Shown: piece after piece, positions 1 to 9,144 of the stretch
Position numbering within the stretch: the first letter of the stretch is position 1
Layout: the number at the start of each line of letters is the position of its first letter
The notes under the pieces: model-generated
The model's input: only the letters and a program-made list of their open reading frames with translations
Told to the model about the DNA's origin: nothing
Database searches by the model: none
Assembly (NCBI GenBank): GCA_902614915.1
Contig: CACMMX010000005.1
Coordinates: 1-64,000, forward strand
Source: an uncultured Cryomorphaceae bacterium
GTDB lineage: Bacteria; Bacteroidota; Bacteroidia; Flavobacteriales; Schleiferiaceae
Direction of reading: 5' to 3'
DNA length: 64,000 nt
Program-made: the position numbers and the translations under genes

Positions 1-1
1 C

Positions 2-802
2 CAACCTCTCGCCATATGGCTGTCTACAAAAACGGACATACCTATTATCGGACAATTTTTTGAACAATCTTGGCTTCATTATCTGTTTTCCTGGGGCGGA
101 GCACTTTATGACCTAAGTATACCGTTTTTATTATTAAATAAACGTACTCGTGGTATAGCATTCCTGTTAGTGATAGCTTTTCATGTTATGACCCGTATAT
201 TATTTCCAATCGGAATGTTTCCTTGGATTATGATTGCTGCTGCCACAGTATTTTTTTCTACAGAAACGCTGAAAAATATTCTCGCGAAAACTTTTAAATT
301 TCTTCGGCCAAAATTACAGCTAAAGGTTGCCTCAAGACTAGGTTTAAGTAAGGTTTTAGTTATAACGGTTATAACCTGTCAAATACTATTGCCATGGCGT
401 TATCTTCTTTATCCAGGTGAACTTTTTTGGCATGAACAAGGATTTAGATTCTCTTGGCGCGTAATGCTTATGGAGAAACAAGGTTACACCACTTTTAGGA
501 TAGTGGATAGGGATACCGGAGAAGGCTGGAAGGTCAAAAACGAGGACTTCCTTACTTCTTTCCAAGAGAAACAAATGGCTTTTCAGCCCGATTTCATTTT
601 AGAGTTTGCACACCACCTTGCTGAATACTATAGAATCAATAACGGTCGAAATGTTGCTGTATACGCAGACTCCTATGTAAGTTTAAATGGTAGAAGTGCA
701 AAACTCTTTGTGAATCCAGAAGTAGATTTAACAACTAAACATAGAAACTTGAAGCCAATAGATTGGTTGATACCATTTAACGATACTATTCATGGGATTT
801 AA
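2..802 (+). CDS. HTTM (vitamin K-dependent gamma-carboxylase-like) membrane protein, 5' partial
   Basis: The reading frame is open from base 2, so the N-terminus lies outside the window; 266 residues are visible. The visible part starts with several hydrophobic stretches, including one around a HVMTRILFPIGMFPWIMI segment, which is the conserved membrane core of the HTTM family. A soluble C-terminal part follows, with the family-typical FSWRVMLMEKQG motif. The family is related to vitamin K-dependent gamma-carboxylase, but the bacterial substrate is unknown. The stop overlaps the start of the TonB-dependent receptor by 11 bases, so the two are translationally coupled. In Bacteroidota this pair often sits with imelysin-like iron-regulated lipoproteins, so a role in iron uptake is inferred. 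The upstream gene would test that but is not in view. Confidence 0.85.
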   Translation, partial: QPLAIWLSTKTDIPIIGQFFEQSWLHYLFSWGGALYDLSIPFLLLNKRTRGIAFLLVIAFHVMTRILFPIGMFPWIMIAAATVFFSTETLKNILAKTFKFLRPKLQLKVASRLGLSKVLVITVITCQILLPWRYLLYPGELFWHEQGFRFSWRVMLMEKQGYTTFRIVDRDTGEGWKVKNEDFLTSFQEKQMAFQPDFILEFAHHLAEYYRINNGRNVAVYADSYVSLNGRSAKLFVNPEVDLTTKHRNLKPIDWLIPFNDTIHGI

Positions 803-3032
803 AAGATTTATTTTCGTGCTATTGCTACCTGTTGTTACCCATAGTCAACCTTCAGATACTACTGGTATTATTCTAAATGAAATAGAAATAAAAGAGAAAA
901 AGTTGGAGCTCCGTACAGCAATGAAAAGTGTTGATGGAATGAGTATTTACGCTGGAAAGAAGAGTGAAGTCGTATCCTTAGACCAATTAGTATCGAATAA
1001 AGGAGCGAATACAACAAGGCAACTATTTGCCGGAATAACTGGTCTGACTATTTTTGAAAATGACGACGCGGGATTACAACTATCTATAGGTTCAAGGGGT
1101 CTTGACCCAAATAGATCTTCAAATTTTAACACACGACAAAACGGTTACGATATCAGTGCGGACCCATTGGGGTATCCCGAATCTTATTATACTCCTACAA
1201 GTGACGGTATCGAACGAATAGAAGTCATAAGAGGTGCTGCAAGTTTACAATATGGTTCTCAATTTGGAGGTTTGCTAAATTTCCGAATGAAGGGACCTGA
1301 AAACGATGTTTTATGGTCAATTGAAAACAGTAACACAATAGGTTCTTATGGATTACGCACAAATTTTACGAGTGCAACGCTAAAAAAAGGTCCGTTTAGC
1401 GCCTATGGCTACTACAATAATCGTAAATCGCAGGGCTTTAGACCAAATAGTGCATTTAATGCAAATCACAGCTTCATACAGATTAACTTTACCCTTAACG
1501 AAGCCCATACGTTTAAATTTGAACACACCTACCTTTATTACTTGGCTCAGCAGCCCGGGGGGCTTACAGACGATCTACTAAATAGCAATCCTTTCTTTTC
1601 CAATCGTGGCCGAAACTTTTTCCGTGTGAATTGGAATTTGTTGCACGGGAATTGGACTTATTCACCAAATGTAAAAACGAAAATTAAAGTCAGTGTCACT
1701 TCATTGGAAGCAAACAGATTTAGTCTAGGCTTCAGAGGTATTCCAAGCATGATTAACTTAAATCCGATAACAACGGTTGATGAACGGTATGCCGATGGCT
1801 CATTTGTTTATGAACGCGATTTAATTGCTGGTCAATTCAATAATTTGACTGCGGAGGCAAAGCTTCTTCGACGTTATCGATACTACAATCAGCCGCGTGT
1901 AGCACTTTGTGGGATTAAGGCTTTCCAGTCGCTAAATCTGAGTGAACAAGGGCCTGGAAGCAATGGTAAAGACGCAGATTTTAGCTTTCGTTGGCAAGAG
2001 TATAGTAATTATCCAAATCAAAGCTCATTCACTTTTCCTAATCTGAACTTGGCTGTCTTCATGGAACATATCTTTTTTTTGGAAAATGGATGGACCATCA
2101 CACCGGGAATGCGTATGGAACATATTCGTACTGAAGCTCAAGGTTACTACACAAATGTTGTTTTTGATAACGCCGGAAATGTAATTGATAGAACCGAACT
2201 CAATGATGATTTTAGTTTTTCAAGAGGTTTTGTGCTATCAGGAATAGGGATTTCTAAAAAAGAAATAAATAACGAGAGGTATTTTAATTGGAGTCAGAAT
2301 TACCGTTCTGTCACCTTTGCGGACATTAGAACTGTCAATCCAACTTTCATAATCGACCCAGAAATCAAGGATGAGAAAGGTTGGACTAGCGATTTGGGAA
2401 TACGAGGTAAGAAAGGTCCGTGGGGATATGACGCCAACTTATTTACCTTATATTATGCAAATCGGATTGGTATTGTATTTAATAATCGAGCTCAGCGTGT
2501 TCGAAAGAATATTGGTGCTGCTCTGATGTATGGTGTAGAAAGCTTCATTTCCTATGACCTTACTTTCAAGAGCCAAAGTAAATGGAAAATAGACCTTTGG
2601 ACGAACACAGCTGTTACTGGTTCTAATTATATTCAAAGCGATGTTCCCAATGTTCGAGGTAAGCGTGTTGAATTTGTCCCATTATTAAATCTTAAAACTG
2701 GGGGCACAGTAAAGAGCGAAAAATGGAGTTTTAATTTACAAATGAGTGCACTGACCAAACAGTTTACTGATGTTGAGAATAGTGAAGTAGCTCAGCCTGG
2801 TGATCTTCGTGACGGTATATTAGGTCCAATACCTGCCTATAATGTCATTGACTTTAGTGGTCTATACAATCCAAAATGGGGAGCTATTGATTTTGGAGTA
2901 AATAATTTATTTAACCAAATATACTTTACGCGCAGAGCTCTAGGATATCCTGGGCCAGGTATCATACCTTCTGCACCACGGAATTTTTACTGCGGTTTAC
3001 GAATAAAATTGGATGATAAAACTAAATTTTAG
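792..3032 (+). CDS. TonB-dependent outer-membrane receptor, FecA-like
   Basis: This 746-residue protein begins with a short signal peptide (FIFVLLLPVVTHS, then Q). It has a plug domain at roughly residues 50-170, with the usual IERIEVIRGAASLQYGSQFGG segment near the end of the plug, and then a long beta-barrel of aromatic-rich alternating strands. It ends in Phe, as expected for BAM insertion. No carboxypeptidase-like (CarboxypepD_reg) N-terminal domain of the SusC type is seen, so it is closer to siderophore or Fe(III)-dicitrate receptors than to glycan importers. It overlaps the upstream HTTM gene by 11 bases. The ligand cannot be read from the sequence; ferric citrate or another iron chelate is an inference from family and neighbour. 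Confidence 0.92.
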   Translation: MGFKRFIFVLLLPVVTHSQPSDTTGIILNEIEIKEKKLELRTAMKSVDGMSIYAGKKSEVVSLDQLVSNKGANTTRQLFAGITGLTIFENDDAGLQLSIGSRGLDPNRSSNFNTRQNGYDISADPLGYPESYYTPTSDGIERIEVIRGAASLQYGSQFGGLLNFRMKGPENDVLWSIENSNTIGSYGLRTNFTSATLKKGPFSAYGYYNNRKSQGFRPNSAFNANHSFIQINFTLNEAHTFKFEHTYLYYLAQQPGGLTDDLLNSNPFFSNRGRNFFRVNWNLLHGNWTYSPNVKTKIKVSVTSLEANRFSLGFRGIPSMINLNPITTVDERYADGSFVYERDLIAGQFNNLTAEAKLLRRYRYYNQPRVALCGIKAFQSLNLSEQGPGSNGKDADFSFRWQEYSNYPNQSSFTFPNLNLAVFMEHIFFLENGWTITPGMRMEHIRTEAQGYYTNVVFDNAGNVIDRTELNDDFSFSRGFVLSGIGISKKEINNERYFNWSQNYRSVTFADIRTVNPTFIIDPEIKDEKGWTSDLGIRGKKGPWGYDANLFTLYYANRIGIVFNNRAQRVRKNIGAALMYGVESFISYDLTFKSQSKWKIDLWTNTAVTGSNYIQSDVPNVRGKRVEFVPLLNLKTGGTVKSEKWSFNLQMSALTKQFTDVENSEVAQPGDLRDGILGPIPAYNVIDFSGLYNPKWGAIDFGVNNLFNQIYFTRRALGYPGPGIIPSAPRNFYCGLRIKLDDKTKF

Positions 3033-3102
3033 TTGAGTTTTCGGAATATACCTGTAAATCTTGGCAATGAACCTGAAATTATTAACCGGAGGCTATTGAG
3101 CA

Positions 3103-3120
3103 TTTATAAGTACTTATAAA
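3103..3120. repeat. 18-bp perfect palindrome between convergent genes
   Basis: TTTATAAGTACTTATAAA is its own reverse complement. It lies in the 107-base gap between the receptor stop and the 3' end of hemG, and is followed by a second short inverted repeat (AAGAAA-G-TTTCTT, 3120-3132). A cruciform, a bidirectional terminator without a loop, or a protein binding site are all possible. Because both flanking genes end here, an operator role is unlikely. Confidence 0.5.
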
Positions 3121-3139
3121 AGAAAGTTTCTTAGAGGGG

Positions 3140-4393
3140 TTATATTTTCAAATTATAACCGGAGGAAAATGCGTCTGCCACCCCGACTTTTCCTAAATAG
3201 TTACCAGCGAGAAGGAGGTCTTTTGGCAGATTTTCCAGCAGCTCATTTTTCCATTGAGGGAAGCCCACATGAGGTTGCGGTATAGCTTTCTCCCAATGGT
3301 AATCGTGAAGGAGCTGACGTGGATTATTCCCTATAATAGTATTTAATTCTTCTTCTATTGACTCCCAATTAACACCCTTATGAAAAACAGTAATATTACG
3401 CAAGCCTTTAGGCGCACGACCTTTAAATATTGAGCTTGTAAACAATACCCCTTTTACTTTCATATTACAATAAGAAGGAACCAAGATTCCAAAACCATCA
3501 GGATATTGTTTACTCGAAGTCTCTGCAAAGTGACTGACAGATAACCTCTCATATTTTAACTTTTTTAAGTGGGTTTGAATATTACCTTTTATTAGTTGTG
3601 CAAAGACATACGCAGGGAGCGTACTGATTAATTTATTACAACTATAATTCCCGTTATTTGTCTTAATTAAATAGCCTGAGTCTATATTTTCAATATCCTG
3701 AATCAAGGTATTTAACTTGATTTGACTTTTAAACTTTTCTTTAAATGCAACCCCAATAGTGGCAAACCCACCCTTTAGGTTAATGATTTTTCGTGGTTTA
3801 GGCGGGTCTTTCATTAACGTTCGCAATAAAGAACCATTTTCTTGTTCTCCTTTTTTTAGTTTTTCTAAAACTGCAGCTGCACTTAAATAATTAATGTCCC
3901 CTGCATAAATTCCACCTAACACAGGTTCAGCTAATTTTTCCGTAGCGCTCTTCCCAATGCGTCGTGATAAAAATGAAGCAACAGATTCATCTTTTGCTGG
4001 GCCTTTTTTATGTAACGGCTCGCTTGCAAAACGCAGCTTAGCTCCTATGCTCAGCCATGAAGCGCCTAAAATATCGTTGATTCCGCTCACTGGTACTATC
4101 TTATTATTGTGAAATAGATAGCGTTTTTTGCTTAGTGCCGTGGCTTTCAAAATTTCGTCTTTAAGTCCAAGGTGATAAAGAAAAGCCTCAAAATCTTCAG
4201 ATATAACACAACTATTTGCACCGATATCAAGAGTGTGACCATTAACATCAATGGATTGCAAACACCCGCCAAGCCCTGATTTAGCCTCTATCAACAAGAA
4301 TTCACGTTGCCTCTTGTATGCATTAAATGCTGCACCCATGCCAGAGATACCGCCACCTAAAATGAGTAAAGGGACGTGTTTTATATCTTCCAC
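3140..4393 (-). CDS. hemG: protoporphyrinogen oxidase, HemY/PgoX type
   Basis: This enzyme oxidises protoporphyrinogen IX to protoporphyrin IX using FAD and oxygen. The N-terminus carries the dinucleotide-binding motif LILGGGISGMGAAF, and the C-terminus has the family-typical AGNYLGKVGVADAFSSG FAD contact. About 417 residues are predicted, slightly shorter than the usual 450-470. The reading frame is open further upstream to 4447, but that extension lies inside hemH and adds residues before the Rossmann strand. I choose the GTG at 4393 (GTGGAAGATATAA), which overlaps the hemH stop and gives a normal N-terminus. It is the last gene of the leftward AraC-hemH-hemG unit. Substrate specificity (protoporphyrinogen rather than coproporphyrinogen) is inferred from the presence of hemF. 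Confidence 0.88.
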   Translation of the reverse strand: MEDIKHVPLLILGGGISGMGAAFNAYKRQREFLLIEAKSGLGGCLQSIDVNGHTLDIGANSCVISEDFEAFLYHLGLKDEILKATALSKKRYLFHNNKIVPVSGINDILGASWLSIGAKLRFASEPLHKKGPAKDESVASFLSRRIGKSATEKLAEPVLGGIYAGDINYLSAAAVLEKLKKGEQENGSLLRTLMKDPPKPRKIINLKGGFATIGVAFKEKFKSQIKLNTLIQDIENIDSGYLIKTNNGNYSCNKLISTLPAYVFAQLIKGNIQTHLKKLKYERLSVSHFAETSSKQYPDGFGILVPSYCNMKVKGVLFTSSIFKGRAPKGLRNITVFHKGVNWESIEEELNTIIGNNPRQLLHDYHWEKAIPQPHVGFPQWKNELLENLPKDLLLAGNYLGKVGVADAFSSGYNLKI

Positions 4394-5397
4394 TCTTGTA
4401 TCCACTTTCCAAGTAGTGCAGACCAATCGTCCCGGTCGTTCAAACAAGCAATGGGCTGAAAATGCTCGCCGCCATTTTGCAAGAAATCCTCTTTCCCCTC
4501 CGCATTTATCTCCTCAAGAGTCTCTAGACAGTCGCTGACAAAAGCCGGACAAGCAACAGCTAATTTCTTTTTACCTTCACCCGCCAATTTCTCAAAACGC
4601 TTCGCCGTATATGGCTCTATCCAAGGGTCGCGGCCTAATCGGCTTTGGTAGGAAGTTTCATATGTACCTTCTTTTAAGCCAAGTTCCGCTGCTACCAGCT
4701 TAGTCGTCACCACAGTCTGATGCTTGTAACATACTTTATGCGCCTCTGAAGTAACACTGCAACAGTCCTTTACCTTGAAACAATGTTGGCCAGTACAATC
4801 ACTTTTTCTAACGTGCCGTACGGGAATACCATGATAACTGAAAAGCAAATGATAATCTTCAGGTAAGGCCTCATTGATACTGGCACTAAGTACTTTGATA
4901 TAATCCGCGTCATCATACCAAGGCTCCTTAAAAGTCAATTTTAATTCTGGAAAATCCTTTGTCGCTACTTCCTTAATGCGATCCACGACCGTCTCATAGC
5001 TGCTCATCGCAAAATGTGGGTACAAAGGAACCACGTAGAGCTCCTCAAGTTTCGGAAGCTCTTCCTTCATGACTTTTAGTGTCTGATGGATGCTTGGTTC
5101 GGCATAGCGCATTGCGAGATAAGTCGGTATGGTCGTTCGTTTTCTTACCTTTGAAATCAGACGTTTTGACAACACTATTAGAGGCGACCCTTCTTCCCAC
5201 CAAATTGTTTTATACGCTTCGGCGCTTTTTTTAGGACGAGTATTCAATATGATTCCTTTAACCAAAAGTGTGCGCACCCATTTTGGGAAATCGATAACGT
5301 GATCATCCATTAAAAATTCACCAAGATATTTTTTGACATCTTTAATATCTGTGCTCTTTGGCGAGCCTAGATTAATTAATACGGCTGCTTTTTTCAT
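4381..5397 (-). CDS. hemH: ferrochelatase
   Basis: Ferrochelatase inserts Fe2+ into the porphyrin ring, the last step of heme synthesis. The 338 residues show the family start (AAVLINLGSP), the active-site FSYHGIP with His189, and the later PAFVSDCLETLEEI segment. Just after the active-site His there is a Cys-rich insert with cysteines at 201, 206, 212, 213 and 223, which resembles the internal cysteine segment of bacterial [2Fe-2S] ferrochelatases; cluster binding here is inferred. The gene overlaps the AraC regulator stop by 4 bases (ATGA) and overlaps the start of hemG, so the three genes form one unit. Confidence 0.96.
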   Translation of the reverse strand: MKKAAVLINLGSPKSTDIKDVKKYLGEFLMDDHVIDFPKWVRTLLVKGIILNTRPKKSAEAYKTIWWEEGSPLIVLSKRLISKVRKRTTIPTYLAMRYAEPSIHQTLKVMKEELPKLEELYVVPLYPHFAMSSYETVVDRIKEVATKDFPELKLTFKEPWYDDADYIKVLSASINEALPEDYHLLFSYHGIPVRHVRKSDCTGQHCFKVKDCCSVTSEAHKVCYKHQTVVTTKLVAAELGLKEGTYETSYQSRLGRDPWIEPYTAKRFEKLAGEGKKKLAVACPAFVSDCLETLEEINAEGKEDFLQNGGEHFQPIACLNDRDDWSALLGKWIQEWKI

Positions 5398-6290
5398 AGC
5401 TGCTGCAAATACTTCTTTGGAGTGATTTGATATTTCTTCTTAAACGCAGTTATAAAATGAGATGGGTTTCCATAACCTAGTGCATATGCGACTTCGCCAA
5501 CTTGATAACTACGCGAATCTAATAAAGCTTTGGCTGAATTCATCTTATAGTCAAGGATAAATCCGCCCACAGTGTAACCGTAGATTTCCTTGAATCCAGA
5601 TTTCAGCTTATATTCACTAATACCTATCTCTAAGGCTAATTCCGCAATGCTCGGTGGATGTGTTATCCTTTCAATTAATATGTTCTTAGCTGATTTTATT
5701 TGCATTCTTGTCTTTTCATCTCTTAGGAACGGGCAAGCCTCCATATCCTCTGATTTTCGATCAAAATGAAGCGCTAAAACTTCAAGTAGTTTGCCTTTTG
5801 CAAAAATTTTTCGAGATGCGGGGCTTAAATCGCGGGTAAATAAACTTTCCAAAGCCCATTTTACCGACGGGCTACATTCACGTTCATCGTATAATGGCTG
5901 AGCCGCATTCTCACCGTTCAAAAATGTCAAAACCTCGCTTTCATCTACAAATAGGGAATGAAGTTTGTCCACCGTGGTATAGGCGGCAACCCATTTTGAA
6001 GAAAGATCAGGAAAAATTCCGAAGTTTAAACTCTTCTTCGGATTGTACATGAAAAAATAATTACCAGACTGTAATTGCTTTTTGTAAAACGGGCTAAAGT
6101 TGAATTCTAATTGGCCTTTTAAGCAGAAATAAAATTGGATGATTCTAGCCGGCACTTCACATTGCACGGTTCCTGTTTCATTTTTGTCTTCATTTAACCC
6201 CGTATATAGAGAAAGTCCATCTTCGACAAAGTCGCGCACAAAACTTCGTTCATCGGTATTTTGATTAATTTGAATGTCATGTACCGTCAT
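5394..6290 (-). CDS. AraC-family transcriptional regulator of the heme locus
   Basis: The 298-residue protein has an N-terminal sensing region (about 1-190, beta-rich and cupin-like) and a C-terminal double helix-turn-helix at about 200-298. The DNA-binding part contains PPSIAELALEIGISEYKLKSGFK, split by the usual linker, and VGEVAYALGYGNPSHFITAFKKKY, the classical AraC signature. It ends in ITPKKYLQQL. It sits at the divergent centre of the heme locus and is translationally coupled to hemH, so control of heme or iron genes is the obvious inference; the effector is not visible. A TAnnTTTG -7 box lies 20 bases upstream of the start. Confidence 0.9.
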   Translation of the reverse strand: MTVHDIQINQNTDERSFVRDFVEDGLSLYTGLNEDKNETGTVQCEVPARIIQFYFCLKGQLEFNFSPFYKKQLQSGNYFFMYNPKKSLNFGIFPDLSSKWVAAYTTVDKLHSLFVDESEVLTFLNGENAAQPLYDERECSPSVKWALESLFTRDLSPASRKIFAKGKLLEVLALHFDRKSEDMEACPFLRDEKTRMQIKSAKNILIERITHPPSIAELALEIGISEYKLKSGFKEIYGYTVGGFILDYKMNSAKALLDSRSYQVGEVAYALGYGNPSHFITAFKKKYQITPKKYLQQL

Positions 6291-6309
6291 TTTTTTGTCA
6301 AATAATTTT

Positions 6310-6317
6310 CAAATATA
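6310..6317 (-). promoter_or_regulatory. candidate -7 box for the AraC-hemH-hemG unit
   Basis: On the minus strand the sequence reads TATATTTG, an exact match to the Bacteroidota -7 consensus TAnnTTTG, placed 19 bases before the ATG at 6290. No clear TTG -33 box is seen at the usual spacing, so the call rests on the -7 box and position alone. Confidence 0.45.
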
Positions 6318-6428
6318 ATCTGTGATTACATCTGCTCTTCATATATTAACTACCATCGTGAGTTTTTTAACGCATAGCGGTATATTATTGTTCTAACCAG
6401 TTTTAATTTCGTTGAATTACAGTAATAA

Positions 6429-7610
6429 ATGACACAATTTAAGGGTTACAATTGGTATGCCTTCGGGATTACGCACAAACATGCCGCAGCACATGAGCGA
6501 CAAAATTACGCCCTCAGTGAGGAAGAACTTAAGCACTACTTTAAAGATATCTTCCCACAGAACGAATGTGCCGGTTTTATCGCAAACACTTGTAACAGAA
6601 CTTCCTTTTTTCTTTTTGGGAAAAACCCAGAAATCATAGAAAAATACTTTCTTCAGAAATTTGGCGGCAATGATATTTATGAAATAGGTAATCGTTTTAT
6701 CGGTAAAAAGGCCATAACGTATCTATTTGAGGTAACTGCCGGTCTTGATAGCCAGATTCTGGGGGATTTTGAAATTGTGGGTCAAATTAAGGCCGCATTT
6801 GATAAAAGTAAAGCACAAGGCGCAGGACTCGGTATCATTGAGAAAGTTGTCAATCAAGCCATATTTAGTTCAAGACGCATAAAAAACGAAACTGGATTAT
6901 CTAATGGTTCCTCTTCTACGAGTTATGCTGCCGTGCAATTCCTTAAATCTTCACTAAAGGACTTTTCAAAAGCTAAAATTCTGGTACTCGGTATGGGCCA
7001 AATTGGTAAGCGCACCCTGGATAATTTAGTTGCTGAAAAAGGTGCCAAAAATATTTTTATTGCGAATCGGAGCATAGCAAAGACTCGCAAACAAGCTGCC
7101 TTATATGACGTTCATATTCTTGATTGGGATGAAGCTTTTACTCGGATTGGTGAATTTGATGCAATAGTGAGTGCTGTTAGTGCTCCACGACCTGTTTTTA
7201 CTGAATCGATTCTTTCGACAATTAACGCAAAATGCATCGTAGACCTCAGTATCCCCTTTAGTGTGGCAGAAGATAATTATGAAGAGTTAAACATTCAGGT
7301 AGTCAACGTGGATCAACTGAGTAATACAATTGCAGAGCAGATGGACCAAAGGAAAAAATGGGTGCCACGAGCGTACAATATTATTCGAGAGGAATTGAAT
7401 AAATTCAGAGAATGGGAATTGGCTGTTGATGCTCTTCCAACGATAAAAGAATTGCAACGTCGATTGCAAGAGGAATGGGCATCTAAACATACCGATTCGG
7501 AAAAAATTCAGCGTATTAGCGCGAAGATTGAGGCACGTCTTTTCGAACGTGTAAGAAAGAATCCAAAAGAATTGAAAGAACTGCAAAATAAGCTTAATGG
7601 AAAACAGTGA
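6429..7610 (+). CDS. hemA: glutamyl-tRNA reductase
   Basis: This enzyme reduces glutamyl-tRNA(Glu) to glutamate-1-semialdehyde with NADPH, the first committed step of C5 tetrapyrrole synthesis. The 393-residue protein has the catalytic Cys in IANTCNRT (Cys55), the conserved LDSQILGDFEIVGQIK segment, and a Rossmann motif LVLGMGQIGKRT near residue 187. A C-terminal dimerisation helix region follows, ending in KNPKELKEL. It is the first gene of the rightward heme operon and overlaps hemCD by 14 bases. The 138-base divergent gap to the AraC gene should hold both promoters. It is the usual control point of the pathway. Confidence 0.96.
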   Translation: MTQFKGYNWYAFGITHKHAAAHERQNYALSEEELKHYFKDIFPQNECAGFIANTCNRTSFFLFGKNPEIIEKYFLQKFGGNDIYEIGNRFIGKKAITYLFEVTAGLDSQILGDFEIVGQIKAAFDKSKAQGAGLGIIEKVVNQAIFSSRRIKNETGLSNGSSSTSYAAVQFLKSSLKDFSKAKILVLGMGQIGKRTLDNLVAEKGAKNIFIANRSIAKTRKQAALYDVHILDWDEAFTRIGEFDAIVSAVSAPRPVFTESILSTINAKCIVDLSIPFSVAEDNYEELNIQVVNVDQLSNTIAEQMDQRKKWVPRAYNIIREELNKFREWELAVDALPTIKELQRRLQEEWASKHTDSEKIQRISAKIEARLFERVRKNPKELKELQNKLNGKQ

Positions 7611-9144
7611 ATTGCGTATAGCATCGAGATCTAGCCCATTAGCCCTTTTTCAAACAAATAAGGTTATCAATCGATTGGAAGAAATTCATAGTGACTGGTC
7701 TTATTCAATTGTTCCGATTACTACAAAAGGAGATAAGAACCAAAGTACATCCCTTCAAAATCTTGGACAGACTGGTATTTTTACTAAAGCGCTCGACGAT
7801 GCAATCTTAGCGGGTAAAGCAGATATCGGTGTCCACAGTTTAAAAGACTATCCCACGAATATCCCCAAAGGACTTCAACTTCTTGCTGTTCTTCCACGTG
7901 ATGGTCACTTAGACGCATTCATTCCTGGGGGAATCGCTAAGTCTAAAGACGAAAAACTCACCTTACTGAGTGGCTCGCCGCGCCGCAGGGCATTTTGGCT
8001 AAACAAATATCCAAAGCATAATTTTAAGGACTTGCGTGGTAATATGCTCACCCGATTAAAAAAAATTCTCGCTTCAGATGGTGGTATCGTCAGTGCTCCT
8101 GGTCTAGAAAGAATTAACTTACTTCCAGACAACGCTGAACTTTTAGACTGGATGCTTCCTGCCCCAGCGCAAGGTGTAATTGCCGTAATTGGTCGAGAGA
8201 AAGATTCTGAGGTGGAAGAATTAGTTGGTTTGATTAATCATTTTCAAACTTTTGCTTGTGCTCAGATAGAACGTGATTTTATGAGTACTATTGAGGCTGG
8301 CTGTAACGCTCCGCTAGGAGCATTATGCCAACCTCACAACGATGGTTTCATTTTCAATGGTGCACTTATTAGCTTAGATGGACAGAATAAAATCATGGTA
8401 AGCCGATTGGTCTCTAATTATCAATGGAAAGATGCGGGAAGTGTTGCCGCTAGGGAACTTTTGAATAATGGTGGTTATCAACTAATGCAAGAGATTAGAG
8501 CTCTTCAGCCTAAGGACATACTTTGTTTAAAAGAGATAGATGAAGAACAACGAGCTTTAGCTTTGGAAATGGGCCTTAAGCTTCATGATTTAGAAGTACT
8601 TAATCTTGTTCCAAAATCTTTTCAAATATCTTATTCTAAAATAGCTATAATAGGAAGTTATTTCGGGGCTAAGCAGCTTAAAAATAGTATAAATAAGCTT
8701 CCCAATAACCTTTGGATTGTAGGTCAAAAAGCATCCAATCTGCTCTGTGATTTCGGGTATAGAGGAAATATTAGAACTTTTAAAAACAGCAGTGAATTAT
8801 TGATTGCATATGAAAATGAGAAATGTGATTCGGCGGTTTATTACGGGGCAAAACATACGAGCCAAAAATGGGCCGTATTTGGAATTAAACACGTGATTAC
8901 ATACGTAAATAGAGAAAATCCTCCGCGCCTTGCAAGACAAAAATGGGATGCTATTCTAGCCTTTTCCCCGCTGGGAGTGCAGAGTGCTTTTAGATATAAC
9001 GACTTTTCGAAAAATACGCCTATCATTTGTATTGGTGCGCGTACTGCAGATACTGTGGCGATAATGGATTTTGAAAGAGTTAAGGTAGCCTCTAAACCTA
9101 ATTTCATGACTCTACTTCAAACCTTGAAAAATGAATTAAAATGA
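7597..9144 (+). CDS. hemCD: fused hydroxymethylbilane synthase / uroporphyrinogen-III synthase
   Basis: Residues 1 to about 300 are hydroxymethylbilane synthase: RIASRSSPLALFQTN at the start, VHSLKDYPT with the catalytic Asp, the Arg-rich GSPRRRAFW, LRGNMLTRL, and IEAGCNAPLGA with Cys236 as the dipyrromethane-cofactor ligand. The remaining 215 residues look like uroporphyrinogen-III synthase: low similarity, as usual for HemD, but with the WDAILAFSPLGVQSAF and CIGARTADT motifs. No separate hemD lies in the locus, which supports the fusion. Joining the two active sites would pass the unstable hydroxymethylbilane directly to ring closure. It overlaps hemA by 14 bases and hemE by 4. Confidence 0.93.
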   Translation: MENSELRIASRSSPLALFQTNKVINRLEEIHSDWSYSIVPITTKGDKNQSTSLQNLGQTGIFTKALDDAILAGKADIGVHSLKDYPTNIPKGLQLLAVLPRDGHLDAFIPGGIAKSKDEKLTLLSGSPRRRAFWLNKYPKHNFKDLRGNMLTRLKKILASDGGIVSAPGLERINLLPDNAELLDWMLPAPAQGVIAVIGREKDSEVEELVGLINHFQTFACAQIERDFMSTIEAGCNAPLGALCQPHNDGFIFNGALISLDGQNKIMVSRLVSNYQWKDAGSVAARELLNNGGYQLMQEIRALQPKDILCLKEIDEEQRALALEMGLKLHDLEVLNLVPKSFQISYSKIAIIGSYFGAKQLKNSINKLPNNLWIVGQKASNLLCDFGYRGNIRTFKNSSELLIAYENEKCDSAVYYGAKHTSQKWAVFGIKHVITYVNRENPPRLARQKWDAILAFSPLGVQSAFRYNDFSKNTPIICIGARTADTVAIMDFERVKVASKPNFMTLLQTLKNELK

